Assembly: GCF_023221775.1 (NCBI RefSeq)
Contig: NZ_JAKUDS010000008.1
Span: forward strand, 1-64,000
Length of the DNA: 64,000 bases
Reading direction: 5' to 3'
DNA from: Enterococcus cecorum
Lineage (GTDB): Bacteria > Bacillota > Bacilli > Lactobacillales > Enterococcaceae
In this document: piece after piece, positions 49,854 through 57,871 of the stretch
Layout: every line of letters begins with the position of its first letter
Numbering within the stretch: the first letter of the stretch is position 1
The notes under the pieces: generated by a model
Told to the model about the DNA's origin: nothing
Database searches by the model: none
Seen by the model: only the letters and a program-made list of their open reading frames with translations
Program-made: the position numbers and the translations under genes

Positions 49854-51638
49854 TTGACACATTTAGTAGACTTGACAAAAATGCCTTATAACTTGAGTAA
49901 AGAGGATGTTCAGTGGGTAGAAGAGACCCTTAGCCAAATGTCCTTAGATGAAAAGATTGGTCAACTTTTTGTAAATATGGGTTCTAGTCGTAGTGAAGAA
50001 TATTTAACTGATATGGTGCAAAATTACCATATTGCAGCAGTTCGCTATAATCCGGCAAAAGCAAGCGAAGTATATGACCAAAACTATATTTTACAAACCA
50101 AAAGTAAAATACCATTGTTAATTGCAGCAAATACTGAAGCTGGAGGAAATGGCGCATGTGTCGATGGGACAGAGGTTGGTAAAGAGGTTAAAATTGGGGC
50201 GACGAATGATGTTCACTATGCCTATGAAATGGGGCGAGTGTCTGGGGTAGAAGCTTCGGCAATTGGTTGTAACTGGTCTTTTGCACCGATTGTAGATTTG
50301 AATCGAAACTGGCGTAATCCAATTATCTCCAGTCGTTCTTGGAGTAAAGATGTAGATACTGTTTTACAGATGAGTTTAGCCTATATGAAAGGAATTCAAG
50401 AAAGTGGAATTTTACCTGCGGCGAAGCACTTCCCAGGAGATGGGGTGGATGAACGTGATCAGCATCTGTCGTTCTCTGTAAATAGTTACTCTACAGAAGA
50501 ATGGGATCAAACCTATGGCAAAATTTATCAAGGGCTTATAGATGCGGGGCTTCCTTCGATTATGGCCGGACACATTCAATTACCAAGCTATGAACAGTAT
50601 TTCCATCCAGAACTGACAGCTGAAGATGCGCTACCTGCAACCCTCTCAAAGCCGTTGTTGGATGAATTATTACGTGGAAAATTAGGATTTAATGGTCTAG
50701 TTGTAACAGATGCTTCTCATATGTTGGGTATGTCATCTATCATGTCGCGTCGGGAAGCTTTGCCAACAGCAATCGAAGCAGGGTGCGATTTATTCTTATT
50801 CTTTAATGATCCAGATGAAGATATGGCATATATGAAAGAGGGCTATCTCAACGGATTATTGTCTGAAGAGCGATTACATGATGCGCTTCGTCGTTCCTTG
50901 GGATTGAAGGCAAAATTAGGACTTCATAAGAAAGTAAAAGAAGAAATCTTGCCACCAAAACAAGAAGCGATGGCCAAAATTGGTTTACCAGAGAATAAGG
51001 CCATTTTCAGAGAAGTAGCGGATAAGGCAATTACCTTAGTCAAAGATAAACAAAAAAATATTTTTCCAATTACCCCTCAACGTTATCCTCGAGTATTGTT
51101 GGTACCAGTAAGAGGAATCGAAGGCGGATTTGGTGCTTTGATTAATTCAGGTAAACCAAAAGCCATTGAATTATTTAAAAAGTTATTAGAAGAAAAAGGA
51201 TTTAAAGTAACGATTTGGCAGGATATTGAAACAAAAATCAAAAATATGCCGCCAGAGGAACAACGTCAAGCTCTGATGAATGTTTATGCTCAAAAACGTC
51301 CAATCTCTGAACTAACGGATAACTATGACCTGATTATTAATGTAGCCGATATTAACACTGGTGCAACTACTCAACGGATTATTTGGCCAGCTTCTAAGGG
51401 AACACCAGATATTCCGTTTTATGTACATGAAGTCCCAACCATCTTTATCTCACTGCAATGTCCATATCATTTAGCTGATGTGCCACAAGTAGGTACTTAT
51501 ATCAATGCTTATGATGGAAACTTAGTCACTTTAGAAGAACTGTTAAAGAAATTAATGGGAGAATCAACTTTTAAAGGAACTGATCCAGTAGATGCTTACT
51601 GTGGGTTACAAGATACGCATATTTGGCGTGGAAAGTAA
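49854..51638 (+). CDS. GH3 beta-N-acetylhexosaminidase-like enzyme, cytoplasmic
   Basis: A 594-aa family 3 glycoside hydrolase: a TIM barrel (about 25-345) with AAKHFPGDGVDERDQHLSF, the NagZ-type loop with its Asp-His dyad, and nucleophile Asp286 in VVTDASHMLG, then a C-terminal domain (about 380-590). There is no signal peptide. The start is TTG at 49854 after TAGGAGGG. The NagZ-like loop points to beta-N-acetylglucosaminide cleavage, possibly phosphorolytic as in some His-Asp GH3 enzymes. With beta-glucuronidase in the cluster, short GlcA/HexNAc oligosaccharides are a plausible substrate. Confidence 0.8.
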   Translation: MTHLVDLTKMPYNLSKEDVQWVEETLSQMSLDEKIGQLFVNMGSSRSEEYLTDMVQNYHIAAVRYNPAKASEVYDQNYILQTKSKIPLLIAANTEAGGNGACVDGTEVGKEVKIGATNDVHYAYEMGRVSGVEASAIGCNWSFAPIVDLNRNWRNPIISSRSWSKDVDTVLQMSLAYMKGIQESGILPAAKHFPGDGVDERDQHLSFSVNSYSTEEWDQTYGKIYQGLIDAGLPSIMAGHIQLPSYEQYFHPELTAEDALPATLSKPLLDELLRGKLGFNGLVVTDASHMLGMSSIMSRREALPTAIEAGCDLFLFFNDPDEDMAYMKEGYLNGLLSEERLHDALRRSLGLKAKLGLHKKVKEEILPPKQEAMAKIGLPENKAIFREVADKAITLVKDKQKNIFPITPQRYPRVLLVPVRGIEGGFGALINSGKPKAIELFKKLLEEKGFKVTIWQDIETKIKNMPPEEQRQALMNVYAQKRPISELTDNYDLIINVADINTGATTQRIIWPASKGTPDIPFYVHEVPTIFISLQCPYHLADVPQVGTYINAYDGNLVTLEELLKKLMGESTFKGTDPVDAYCGLQDTHIWRGK

Positions 51639-51680
51639 CAAGTATTAATTAACTTAGTTGTAATAATAATAGTATGCTTA

Positions 51681-51715
51681 AGCAGGTTGTACGATTGTCA
51701 GCCTGCTTTTGTATG
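51681..51715 (+). terminator. Terminator of the uxaC operon
   Basis: AAGCAGG (51681-51687) pairs with CCTGCTT (51703-51709), followed by TTGT. A second outer ATGC/GCAT pairing is possible. Confidence 0.6.
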
Positions 51716-51776
51716 CTTTATATACTGTAAGAATCTTCTTAGATAGTCGTAAATAGATGGAAGATTGAGGATTTTC

Positions 51777-51804
51777 TTGTAAACTTTAGTAGGATTTGTA
51801 CAAT
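51777..51804 (+). promoter_or_regulatory. Promoter of the FGGY kinase gene
   Basis: TTGTAA (51777-51782), a 16-base spacer and TACAAT (51799-51804). It places the transcript start after 51810, so the real start codon must be the TTG at 51841. Confidence 0.55.
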
Positions 51805-51840
51805 AAAAGTAAAAAGCATTCATATTCGGAGGTCATGCGG

Positions 51841-53343
51841 TTGAGCAAGCAAAATAAGTGCTATTTAGGGGTGGATATTGGGACCACTTCAACAAAGGCG
51901 GTTCTTTTTGATCAGACGGGTCAGATGAGCAAGACGTTTCAAAAAGGCTATCCATTAATAACTGATTTAACGGGGAAAGCTGAGCAAAATCCGGATGATA
52001 TCTTACAAGCGGTGAAGGAAGTGATGGGTGCGGCCTTCTATTCAGCTGATGAAAACAAGCAAACAATCACAGGTATTGGTTTTTCTGCGGCAATGCATAG
52101 TTTGTTGTGTCTAGATGAAAATCGACAAGTGCTCCATCCACTGATTACTTGGGCCGATACGCGTGCGCAAAAACAAGTCGAAGCGCTAGGCAAAAGAGCA
52201 GATATTTCAGAGATTTGTGCTAGAACGGGTGTACCAAACCATCCGATGACGCCGCTGAGTAAGGTGTGTTATTTACGCGAGGAGCATCCGTCACTTTTTG
52301 CTCAAACTCGTTATTTTGTGGGCATCAAAGAATATGTTCTCGGGCAGCTGACCAATCATTGGGTGGTCGATGAATCGCTGGCAGCAAGTACAGGCTATTA
52401 TCATCTGCAAAATCATGATTGGGATGAAGAACTGTTATCTTTATCTGGCCTTGAGCGCAAACAATTGTCCCAAATTGTGCCGACCACTACGCAATTATCT
52501 TTAAGTGAGACGATTTGCGATGAGTGGCAGTTAGCAGAAAGTCCGCAAATCATCGTGGGAGCGAGCGATGGGGTGTTATCCAATCTTGGTATTCAAGAAT
52601 CTTTGACCAACCAGTTAGTCATTACCGTGGGCACGAGTGGCGCTGTCCGCAAAATTATTGAAACCAAAACACCTCAAGCAAGTCAGGGCCTCTTTTTATA
52701 TCCGTTAGCCCAAAATTTTTTTGTCGAAGGAGGCGCGGTGAATAATGGTGGCGTGATTTTTCAATGGTTAAAAGAACAATTTTTTGCTGGCGAAGATTAT
52801 CCGAGTTTATTACAAAAAATGATGAAAGTACCTGCTGGAAGTCATGGATTGCTTGTTTTGCCACATTTCTTTGGAGAACGTGCCCCCTATTTTCAAGCAA
52901 ACCTTCGTGGAAATATCTTAGGTTTAAATCACAGTCATACCAAAGAAGATATTTTGAAAGCCACGATGGAAGGGATTATCTTGAATTTACGGCAAATTGT
53001 GCAGCGTTTAGATAATAAATACGGTCCCTCTAAGCAGATTTGTCTCACGGGTGGAATGACAAATAATACGGTGATTCCTCAGCTTTTTGCGGATATTTGT
53101 CAAAAGGAGATTATCGTGACGAATTGTCCGGAAAGTTCCTGTAAAGGGGCGGCGATGTTGGCGATGAAAGCTTGCGAAAAATTAACGGATTTTCCAAACT
53201 GGCCAAATTCTACGCATACCTACACACCAGATGAGACTTCTTCAGCTATTTACAATCAACTTAACCAACTATTTTCACAAGCGGTCCCTCAAGTTTTATC
53301 TATCAACCAACAGCTCGCTCACTTGCAGCAACATTTCTCTTAA
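51841..53343 (+). CDS. gntK: FGGY-family gluconokinase
   Basis: A 500-aa sugar-acid kinase. It has LGVDIGTTSTKAVLFDQTG at the N-terminus, WADTRAQKQ, the ATP-site region VTVGTSGAVRK, GGAVNNGGVIFQWL, GERAPYFQANLRGNILGL and LTGGMTNNTVIPQLFADI (about 420). This set is typical of Lactobacillales gluconate kinases, which make 6-phosphogluconate, rather than xylulokinase. GGAGG lies eight bases before the TTG at 51841; an ATG at 51835 is too close to it. No gluconate transporter is adjacent, so gluconate as substrate is probable but not certain. Confidence 0.82.
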   Translation: MSKQNKCYLGVDIGTTSTKAVLFDQTGQMSKTFQKGYPLITDLTGKAEQNPDDILQAVKEVMGAAFYSADENKQTITGIGFSAAMHSLLCLDENRQVLHPLITWADTRAQKQVEALGKRADISEICARTGVPNHPMTPLSKVCYLREEHPSLFAQTRYFVGIKEYVLGQLTNHWVVDESLAASTGYYHLQNHDWDEELLSLSGLERKQLSQIVPTTTQLSLSETICDEWQLAESPQIIVGASDGVLSNLGIQESLTNQLVITVGTSGAVRKIIETKTPQASQGLFLYPLAQNFFVEGGAVNNGGVIFQWLKEQFFAGEDYPSLLQKMMKVPAGSHGLLVLPHFFGERAPYFQANLRGNILGLNHSHTKEDILKATMEGIILNLRQIVQRLDNKYGPSKQICLTGGMTNNTVIPQLFADICQKEIIVTNCPESSCKGAAMLAMKACEKLTDFPNWPNSTHTYTPDETSSAIYNQLNQLFSQAVPQVLSINQQLAHLQQHFS

Positions 53344-53351
53344 ATCTTAAA

Positions 53352-53379
53352 GGCTTTTCCACGGGAGAAGTCTTTTTTT
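53352..53379 (+). terminator. Terminator after gntK
   Basis: GGCTTTTCC (53352-53360) pairs with GGAGAAGTC (two G-U pairs) around a 3-base loop, followed by T7. Confidence 0.7.
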
Positions 53380-53391
53380 GTTATAAACCCC

Positions 53392-53445
53392 GACAAATCA
53401 ACTTTTAACTCAAAAATTTGCTTTTTAACCTTGGGAAAGTTAAAA
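53392..53445. repeat. 54-bp direct repeat, left copy (AbiE-like promoter/operator)
   Basis: Identical over 54 bases to 55187-55240. It contains TTTTAAC and GTTAAAA half sites and a promoter TTGCTT (53418) - 17 - TAAAAT (53441). A further GAGTTAAAA lies just beyond it. Confidence 0.85.
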
Positions 53446-53478
53446 TGAAATAAATAGAGTTAAAAGCAGGTAGATAGT

Positions 53479-54417
53479 ATGATAAAAGATTTTTTTGGAT
53501 TAGATATTGAATATGAAAAATGGGAGACAAAAGGACAACTTCCATTATACATTTCGCTCAATTATTCATTTTATTTAGCAAAAATAGTTGATCAAAAATT
53601 TATACTCATTTTACCATTGTCAGATGAATTACCAACAACAAAGGCATTAAAAAAACAGTTAGCAAAAATACAAGAAATGTGTCAATTACCTGTAGCCTTG
53701 CAGTTGGCATCGATTTCAAATTATCGTAGGCAAAGTTTTATTCGTAATAAGGTGCCATTTGTAACGGATAATCAAATTTTTTTACCTTTTTTAGGAACCT
53801 TTTTGACTAACCAAGAGAACAACAATAGCGCCACTGTAATAGAAAAATTTAGAATATCTACCCAGGTACTGTTTTTATATTATTTATATAGTAAAGCTGA
53901 TGAGATATATTTAGCAGATGCAACGAAAGCTTTACCTTATTCGGCGATGACGATGAGTCGCTCAGTTCAGCAATTAGTAGCTACCGAATTATTTGAAATT
54001 AGAAAAGATGGAGTCAATAAAATTATTCAAGCAAAATATGATAAAAAAGAGTTGTTTTATCGTGTACGAGATTATTTAGTATCTCCAGTCTTAGATTCGG
54101 GATATATTTTCAAAAATCAATTAACGGAAAAGATGCGTCTGTCAGGGGAATCATTGTTATCAGAATATACTATGTTGAGCCCTTCTCGAATACAAACCTA
54201 TGCTGTTGCGAATCAAAATTTTAATAGGGAAAATTTACATTCAGAATTAATTGATGATTCTTTACAAGTAAGGCTTGAATTATGGCATTATGATCCCACT
54301 TTATTTAGCAGAGAGAAAAATCCAGATTGGGTGTCGGTGATTTTATCTTTGGCAGATAAAGATGACCCACGTATTGAAGAAGCTGTAGAAGAAATAATAG
54401 ATAAGGAGTTGGGATAA
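53479..54417 (+). CDS. AbiEi-like antitoxin / winged-helix regulator
   Basis: A 312-aa soluble protein paired with a nucleotidyltransferase-type toxin. The central region (about 140-185, with LADATKALPYSAMTMSRSVQ) looks like a MarR-type winged helix. Flanking parts show no catalytic motif. Size and gene order match AbiEi-like antitoxins of type IV AbiE-like systems, which repress their own promoter. The TTTTAAC/GTTAAAA sites upstream are suitable operators. The stop is adjacent to the toxin start, with the toxin's AAGGAG ribosome site inside this gene. Confidence 0.65.
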   Translation: MIKDFFGLDIEYEKWETKGQLPLYISLNYSFYLAKIVDQKFILILPLSDELPTTKALKKQLAKIQEMCQLPVALQLASISNYRRQSFIRNKVPFVTDNQIFLPFLGTFLTNQENNNSATVIEKFRISTQVLFLYYLYSKADEIYLADATKALPYSAMTMSRSVQQLVATELFEIRKDGVNKIIQAKYDKKELFYRVRDYLVSPVLDSGYIFKNQLTEKMRLSGESLLSEYTMLSPSRIQTYAVANQNFNRENLHSELIDDSLQVRLELWHYDPTLFSREKNPDWVSVILSLADKDDPRIEEAVEEIIDKELG

Positions 54418-55173
54418 TTGGTAGTAGGATTGCAGAATTTTAGAGAACGGTTTGGTCGATTTGATGATCAATTTGTTATTATTGGTGGAACTGCTTGTGA
54501 ATTGTTAATGAGCGAGGAAGAATTGGATTTTAGAGCTACTAAAGACATAGATGTTGTTCTTATTGTAGAAAATCTTACAAAGGAATTTGGCACGCAATTT
54601 TGGGAATACATTAAGGAAGCAAATTATCAACATAACAATAAAAGTACAGGTGATTTGCAATTTTATCGCTTTTCCCATCCTAAAAATAATAGATATCCAT
54701 TCATGTTAGAACTATTTTCGAGAAATCTTGTGCATATTGAGCTTACTGAGGATGCAATTTTAACACCATTACCAATTGATGACCAGATTTCTAGTTTGTC
54801 AGCCATTTTGTTAGATGAACAGTATTATTCGTTATTAAAAGATGGTCGGAAAATCGTTGGAGGAGTCCCGGTTTTATCAGTTGATTGTTTAATTCCTTTT
54901 AAAGCAAAGGCATGGCTTGATCTAAAAAGTAGAAAACAAAATGGAGAACAAATAGATAGTAAAAATATAAAAAAACACAAGAATGATATTTTTAGATTAG
55001 CTCAATTGCTAAAAGAATCAGAAAGTAAGATATTGAGTAAAGAAGTTGCTGATGATTTATCTAAATTTATCACTGAAATGCAGAATGAAATAACAGATTT
55101 GAAGTCTATTGGAATCAAAGGTATCACTAAAGAAGACATGTTAGCCTTTTTAAGAAACTATTATAGTATATAA
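54418..55173 (+). CDS. AbiEii-like nucleotidyltransferase toxin
   Basis: A 251-aa protein with a polymerase-beta-type nucleotidyltransferase core. IIGGTACELL (about residues 21-30) and RATKDIDVVLIVE (about 41-53) give the GG...DxD motif, and a later KAKAWLDLKSRK stretch is typical of this DUF1814/AbiEii-like group. Members inactivate translation by modifying tRNA in studied relatives. The start is TTG at 54418, directly after the antitoxin stop. The pair sits between two copies of a perfect 54-bp repeat. Confidence 0.7.
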   Translation: MVVGLQNFRERFGRFDDQFVIIGGTACELLMSEEELDFRATKDIDVVLIVENLTKEFGTQFWEYIKEANYQHNNKSTGDLQFYRFSHPKNNRYPFMLELFSRNLVHIELTEDAILTPLPIDDQISSLSAILLDEQYYSLLKDGRKIVGGVPVLSVDCLIPFKAKAWLDLKSRKQNGEQIDSKNIKKHKNDIFRLAQLLKESESKILSKEVADDLSKFITEMQNEITDLKSIGIKGITKEDMLAFLRNYYSI

Positions 55174-55186
55174 CCATACAGATATT

Positions 55187-55240
55187 GACAAATCAACTTT
55201 TAACTCAAAAATTTGCTTTTTAACCTTGGGAAAGTTAAAA
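55187..55240. repeat. 54-bp direct repeat, right copy
   Basis: Perfect copy of 53392-53445. The base after it changes the -10 from TAAAAT to TAAAAG, so the copy probably lacks promoter activity while keeping the binding half sites. Confidence 0.85.
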
Positions 55241-55266
55241 GTAAAAAAATTGAGTTAAAAAGAAAA

Positions 55267-55310
55267 ACACACGGAAATTAGTTAGCAAATCATTCCGTGT
55301 GTTTGTGTTT
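55267..55310. terminator. Bidirectional terminator between abiE-like and hicB genes
   Basis: ACACACGGAA (55267-55276) pairs with TTCCGTGTGT (55293-55302). T-rich sequence follows on the plus strand and an A-rich tract precedes it, which gives T-runs in both directions. Confidence 0.65.
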
Positions 55311-55319
55311 TGAATACGT

Positions 55320-55712
55320 TTAGACACCTAACTTTTGCTTTAAGGCATCGGTTAAGGTTTGCGAAAAATTAATATTCTCTTTTTCTGCAAGGATATTTAA
55401 CCATTCAGGAATAGAGGTGTTTTTACGTACGATTTTTGCATGATTTTTCCGACGATATTCATTTAAATCAAGCGAGATCATTACGACAAAATCCTCATCA
55501 CTTTCAAGGTGAATGTCTTTTGGTGAACTGGCTGGGGGCATTTGCGTTCGTTCATACAAGGCTAAACCTAATGCTGATTGTGCCATAATTACAGCTTCTG
55601 GGATATTTTCTCCAAAAGTAATCGCTTCTGCTACATCAGGGAAAGTTACATTATATGTGTTGTTTTCAGGACTAAAAATTGCGGGATAAACAATGATTTG
55701 GGCTTTTTCCAT
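55320..55712 (-). CDS. hicB: HicB antitoxin
   Basis: A 130-aa antitoxin. The N-terminal HicB-like RNase-H-fold domain (about 1-70) has YPAIFSPENNTYNVTFPDV and TFGENIPEAVIMAQSALGLAL. A C-terminal ribbon-helix-helix or HTH part (about 85-130) with LDLNEYRRKN and FSQTLTDALKQKLGV binds DNA. It neutralises HicA and represses the operon. GAGGAGTG precedes the ATG at 55712. The gene order is toxin first, hicA then hicB. Confidence 0.9.
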   Translation of the reverse strand: MEKAQIIVYPAIFSPENNTYNVTFPDVAEAITFGENIPEAVIMAQSALGLALYERTQMPPASSPKDIHLESDEDFVVMISLDLNEYRRKNHAKIVRKNTSIPEWLNILAEKENINFSQTLTDALKQKLGV

Positions 55713-55738
55713 AAAAATCACTCCTCATAAAAATGCGA

Positions 55739-55930
55739 TTATTGCTTAATGCCAGCTTGTTTCCAAATACTTTTTTCTGTACCAATTGGAATATCTTTTC
55801 GATGATTTGGGACAATTACCGTTCTATTTGTAAAAGGATTGTAGAACTTCATATGACTACCATTTTGATCAATTTTAATAGATCCGTTCCTATTCAGAAT
55901 TTTCACAATTTCTCTCACTTTTTTTGTCAC
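55739..55930 (-). CDS. hicA: HicA mRNA interferase toxin
   Basis: A 63-aa toxin with a double-stranded-RNA-binding-like fold. The catalytic histidine is in NGSHMKFYNP (about residue 26), and TVIVPNHRKDIPIGTEKSIW matches the HicA C-terminal half. It cleaves mRNA and tmRNA when free. It lies 26 bases upstream of hicB in the same transcript, under a promoter covered by a GCGCAAA/TTTGCGC dyad. Confidence 0.92.
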   Translation of the reverse strand: MTKKVREIVKILNRNGSIKIDQNGSHMKFYNPFTNRTVIVPNHRKDIPIGTEKSIWKQAGIKQ

Positions 55931-55947
55931 TATATCTTCCTTGATGC

Positions 55948-55986
55948 ATTATACGCAAAATTGCGCAAATGTTCAATTTTTTGCGC
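55948..55986 (-). promoter_or_regulatory. hicAB promoter and operator
   Basis: On the minus strand: TTGAAC (55971-55976), a 17-base spacer and TATAAT (55948-55953). GCGCAAA (55963-55969) and TTTGCGC (55980-55986) form a 7-bp dyad across the -35, a likely HicB site. Confidence 0.65.
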
Positions 55987-56045
55987 TCATATATTCATTT
56001 CGTAAAATCGTTTGAAAAGCGTTTTTCAGAAATGAATATGTAGCA

Positions 56046-56094
56046 GAATTTTTATAGCTTCTTCGTAGATTAGCCTAATTTTTTTACAGATCAG
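56046..56094. repeat. yhcG-flanking repeat R1
   Basis: Shares TTTTTATAGCTTCTTCGTAGATTAGC and an AATTTTT-ACAGAT-AG tail (in parts of 20 or fewer bases) with R2 (57323-57371) and R3 (57481-57530). An outer AAAGCGTTTTT block also recurs at 56013 and 57292. Confidence 0.6.
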
Positions 56095-56116
56095 ACGTCT
56101 ATTATATCCGATTAAC

Positions 56117-56144
56117 CGCAATGTTTTACACCATTGTGTTTTTT
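56117..56144 (+). terminator. Terminator-like hairpin
   Basis: CGCAATG (56117-56123) pairs with CATTGTG (56132-56138), followed by T6. It points to the plus strand, where no gene ends nearby, so its role is unclear. Confidence 0.4.
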
Positions 56145-56205
56145 CGGCATATTAATAGGCAGTCAGATTTTTCTAATCGACTTTTGTATGTTGATTGACT
56201 CGGTT

Positions 56206-57237
56206 TTACTCACTTTCTTCCGTTGCAATCTCTGTATATTCTTTTAATTTTCGTTGTAGAAGATTCTTATCAATTAGCTTTAATGTATACTCGGATACCA
56301 TCGTTGGAGAAAGACTTCTACTTAAAGCAAACTCAACTACCTCATCATCTTTTGAAGCACATAAGATAACACCAACGCTTGGATTTTCGGTCTCTTTTTT
56401 GACTTCCCTATCAAGGGCTTCTAGATATAGATTCATCTTTCCAATATACTCTGGTTTAAACTCACCGATTTTGAGTTCAAATGCCACCAAACAAGAAAGT
56501 CCACGATGATAGAATAATAAGTCGATATAGTAATCGTGATTACCAACCTGTACTCTATACTCATTATCAATAAAGGTAAAATCTTTCCCTATTTCCAGTA
56601 TGAATTTCTTTAAATTTTCCAGAATGGATTTCTGAAAAGCTTTTTCATTACCTAACTTTGGAGCATCAAGAAACTCTAATACATAGCTATCTAGAAACAG
56701 ATTATATGTTTCGTGTTTTGCTTTTTGCAAAGTCAGTGTATTTTTACCATTAGAAAGCATATAGCGTTCATAATAACCACTATCCATTTGTCTTACCAAT
56801 TCACGATGAGTTAGGTTATCTCGAATTGCTAAATTAATATAAAATCTTCTTTCCTCTTGTGTTTTAGAACCTGACATGATTTTCAAATGATTAGACCAAC
56901 TCAATTGTGTCAACAGTGTTGTCACTTTTTCGTCATCTCTGTAAACCTCATAGAATTGTTTCATCCGATAAAGTCCTCGACGAGTAAAGCCTTTTAAGTC
57001 TGGATAATTTTGCGCAAAAAAATCAGCTACATTTTCTATATAATTTGAGCCATAACTAGCTTCTTTGCTTTTCTCGCTGAGGTATTTTCCTATCTCTTGG
57101 TACATCAAAATCAATTCTTCATTGACTTTTCTATATGTACGTTCTCTGGCGTTTTCGACAATCCTGATAATCTCTTCAAATGATTCTGACGCGTTATTCA
57201 AAGCTAGTTCATGTACTGCATTTTTATCTTTATCCAT
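56206..57237 (-). CDS. DUF1016/YhcG-family PD-(D/E)XK nuclease
   Basis: A 343-aa protein. The N-terminal DUF1016_N helical domain (about 15-165) has YRKVNEELILMYQEIGKYLS and the GFTRRGLYRMKQFYEVY stretch. The C-terminal PD-(D/E)XK domain (about 185-335) shows the core DLLFYHRGLSCLVAFELKIG with catalytic Asp, Glu and Lys, then KPEYIGKMNLYLEALDR. YhcG proteins are putative nucleases often found near restriction, toxin-antitoxin and mobile regions; biochemical role uncertain. The gene is flanked by direct repeats, and part of a second copy survives upstream at 57381. Confidence 0.85.
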   Translation of the reverse strand: MDKDKNAVHELALNNASESFEEIIRIVENARERTYRKVNEELILMYQEIGKYLSEKSKEASYGSNYIENVADFFAQNYPDLKGFTRRGLYRMKQFYEVYRDDEKVTTLLTQLSWSNHLKIMSGSKTQEERRFYINLAIRDNLTHRELVRQMDSGYYERYMLSNGKNTLTLQKAKHETYNLFLDSYVLEFLDAPKLGNEKAFQKSILENLKKFILEIGKDFTFIDNEYRVQVGNHDYYIDLLFYHRGLSCLVAFELKIGEFKPEYIGKMNLYLEALDREVKKETENPSVGVILCASKDDEVVEFALSRSLSPTMVSEYTLKLIDKNLLQRKLKEYTEIATEESE

Positions 57238-57322
57238 AGTGATAATCCTCTCCTTTATCTTCTCATATATTAATTACGCAGAATCATTCAAAAAAGCGTT
57301 TTTAAATAGTAGTTTCTAGGAT

Positions 57323-57371
57323 AGTTTTTATAGAACCTTCGTAGATTAGCAAAAATTTTTAACAGATTAGC
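57323..57371. repeat. yhcG-flanking repeat R2
   Basis: Degenerate copy of R1 with TTTTTATAG, CTTCGTAGATTAGC and an ACAGATTAGC tail. R1 and R2 bracket the intact yhcG gene. Confidence 0.6.
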
Positions 57372-57380
57372 ACAATTTCG

Positions 57381-57472
57381 AAAATCTTCTTTCCTCTTGT
57401 GTTATAGAACCTGACATGATTTTCAAGTGATTTGTCCGGCTCAATTGTGTCACCAGTGGCGACACTTTTTCG
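57381..57472 (-). pseudogene. Fragment of a second DUF1016/YhcG gene
   Basis: Ninety-two bases align without gaps to 56841-56932 inside the intact yhcG gene, with about ten mismatches by eye. It is flanked by repeats R2 and R3. It is too short to code and marks a lost paralogous cassette. Confidence 0.75.
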
Positions 57473-57480
57473 TATTCATC

Positions 57481-57530
57481 GAATTTTTACAGCTTCTTCG
57501 CAGATTAGCCTATTTTTTTACATATTAGCA
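57481..57530. repeat. yhcG-flanking repeat R3
   Basis: AATTTTTACAGCTTCTTCGC then AGATTAGCCTA and TTTTTTTACATATTAGC; closest to R1. Confidence 0.6.
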
Positions 57531-57582
57531 ACGTTTTTTTTCCTAAAGATAAGCTTGGCAAAAGAATATCAAAAATCATTTT

Positions 57583-57646
57583 TGTCACATATATTTGACA
57601 GCTGTTAAGAAACACGTTATACTATAAATGTCACATATACATGACA
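57583..57646 (+). promoter_or_regulatory. XRE promoter with two operators
   Basis: TTGACA (57595-57600), a 17-base spacer and TATACT (57618-57623). TGTCACATATATTTGACA (57583-57600) covers the -35 and TGTCACATATACATGACA (57629-57646) covers the start region. Both are TGTCA-N8-TGACA dyads, centres 46 bp apart. Confidence 0.7.
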
Positions 57647-57661
57647 ATAGAGGGGATTAGG

Positions 57662-57871
57662 ATGAATCGCGTCAAAGAATATCGTCAAACAGTCGGCTTC
57701 TCTCAAGCAAAATTAGCTGAGCAAGTCGGTGTAGCTAGACAGACGATCAATTTAATTGAAAATGATAAATATAATCCGTCGCTTGATTTGTGTATACGTC
57801 TAGCAAAAGTATTACAGACGGATTTAAATGCATTGTTTTGGGAAGGTGATGAAGATGAAGAAGTGGAATAG
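57662..57871 (+). CDS. Small XRE-family (Cro/CI-like) regulator
   Basis: A 69-aa HTH_3 protein: VKEYRQTVGFSQAKLAEQVG and ARQTINLIENDKYNPSLDLC give the complete five-helix fold, with a short acidic tail DEDEEVE. It belongs to the YozG-like group of tiny repressors encoded with membrane proteins of unknown function. The ATG at 57662 follows AGGGGATTAGG. It most likely represses its own operon at the two TGTCA-N8-TGACA sites. The next gene starts inside its 3' end. Confidence 0.88.
   Translation: MNRVKEYRQTVGFSQAKLAEQVGVARQTINLIENDKYNPSLDLCIRLAKVLQTDLNALFWEGDEDEEVE

Larger units (their letters stand above)
57238..57661. other. Intergenic region with repeats, a yhcG relic and XRE operators
   Basis: The 424 bases contain R2 (57323-57371), a yhcG fragment (57381-57472), R3 (57481-57530) and the XRE promoter with two operators (57583-57646). 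No intact ORF. Confidence 0.75.
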
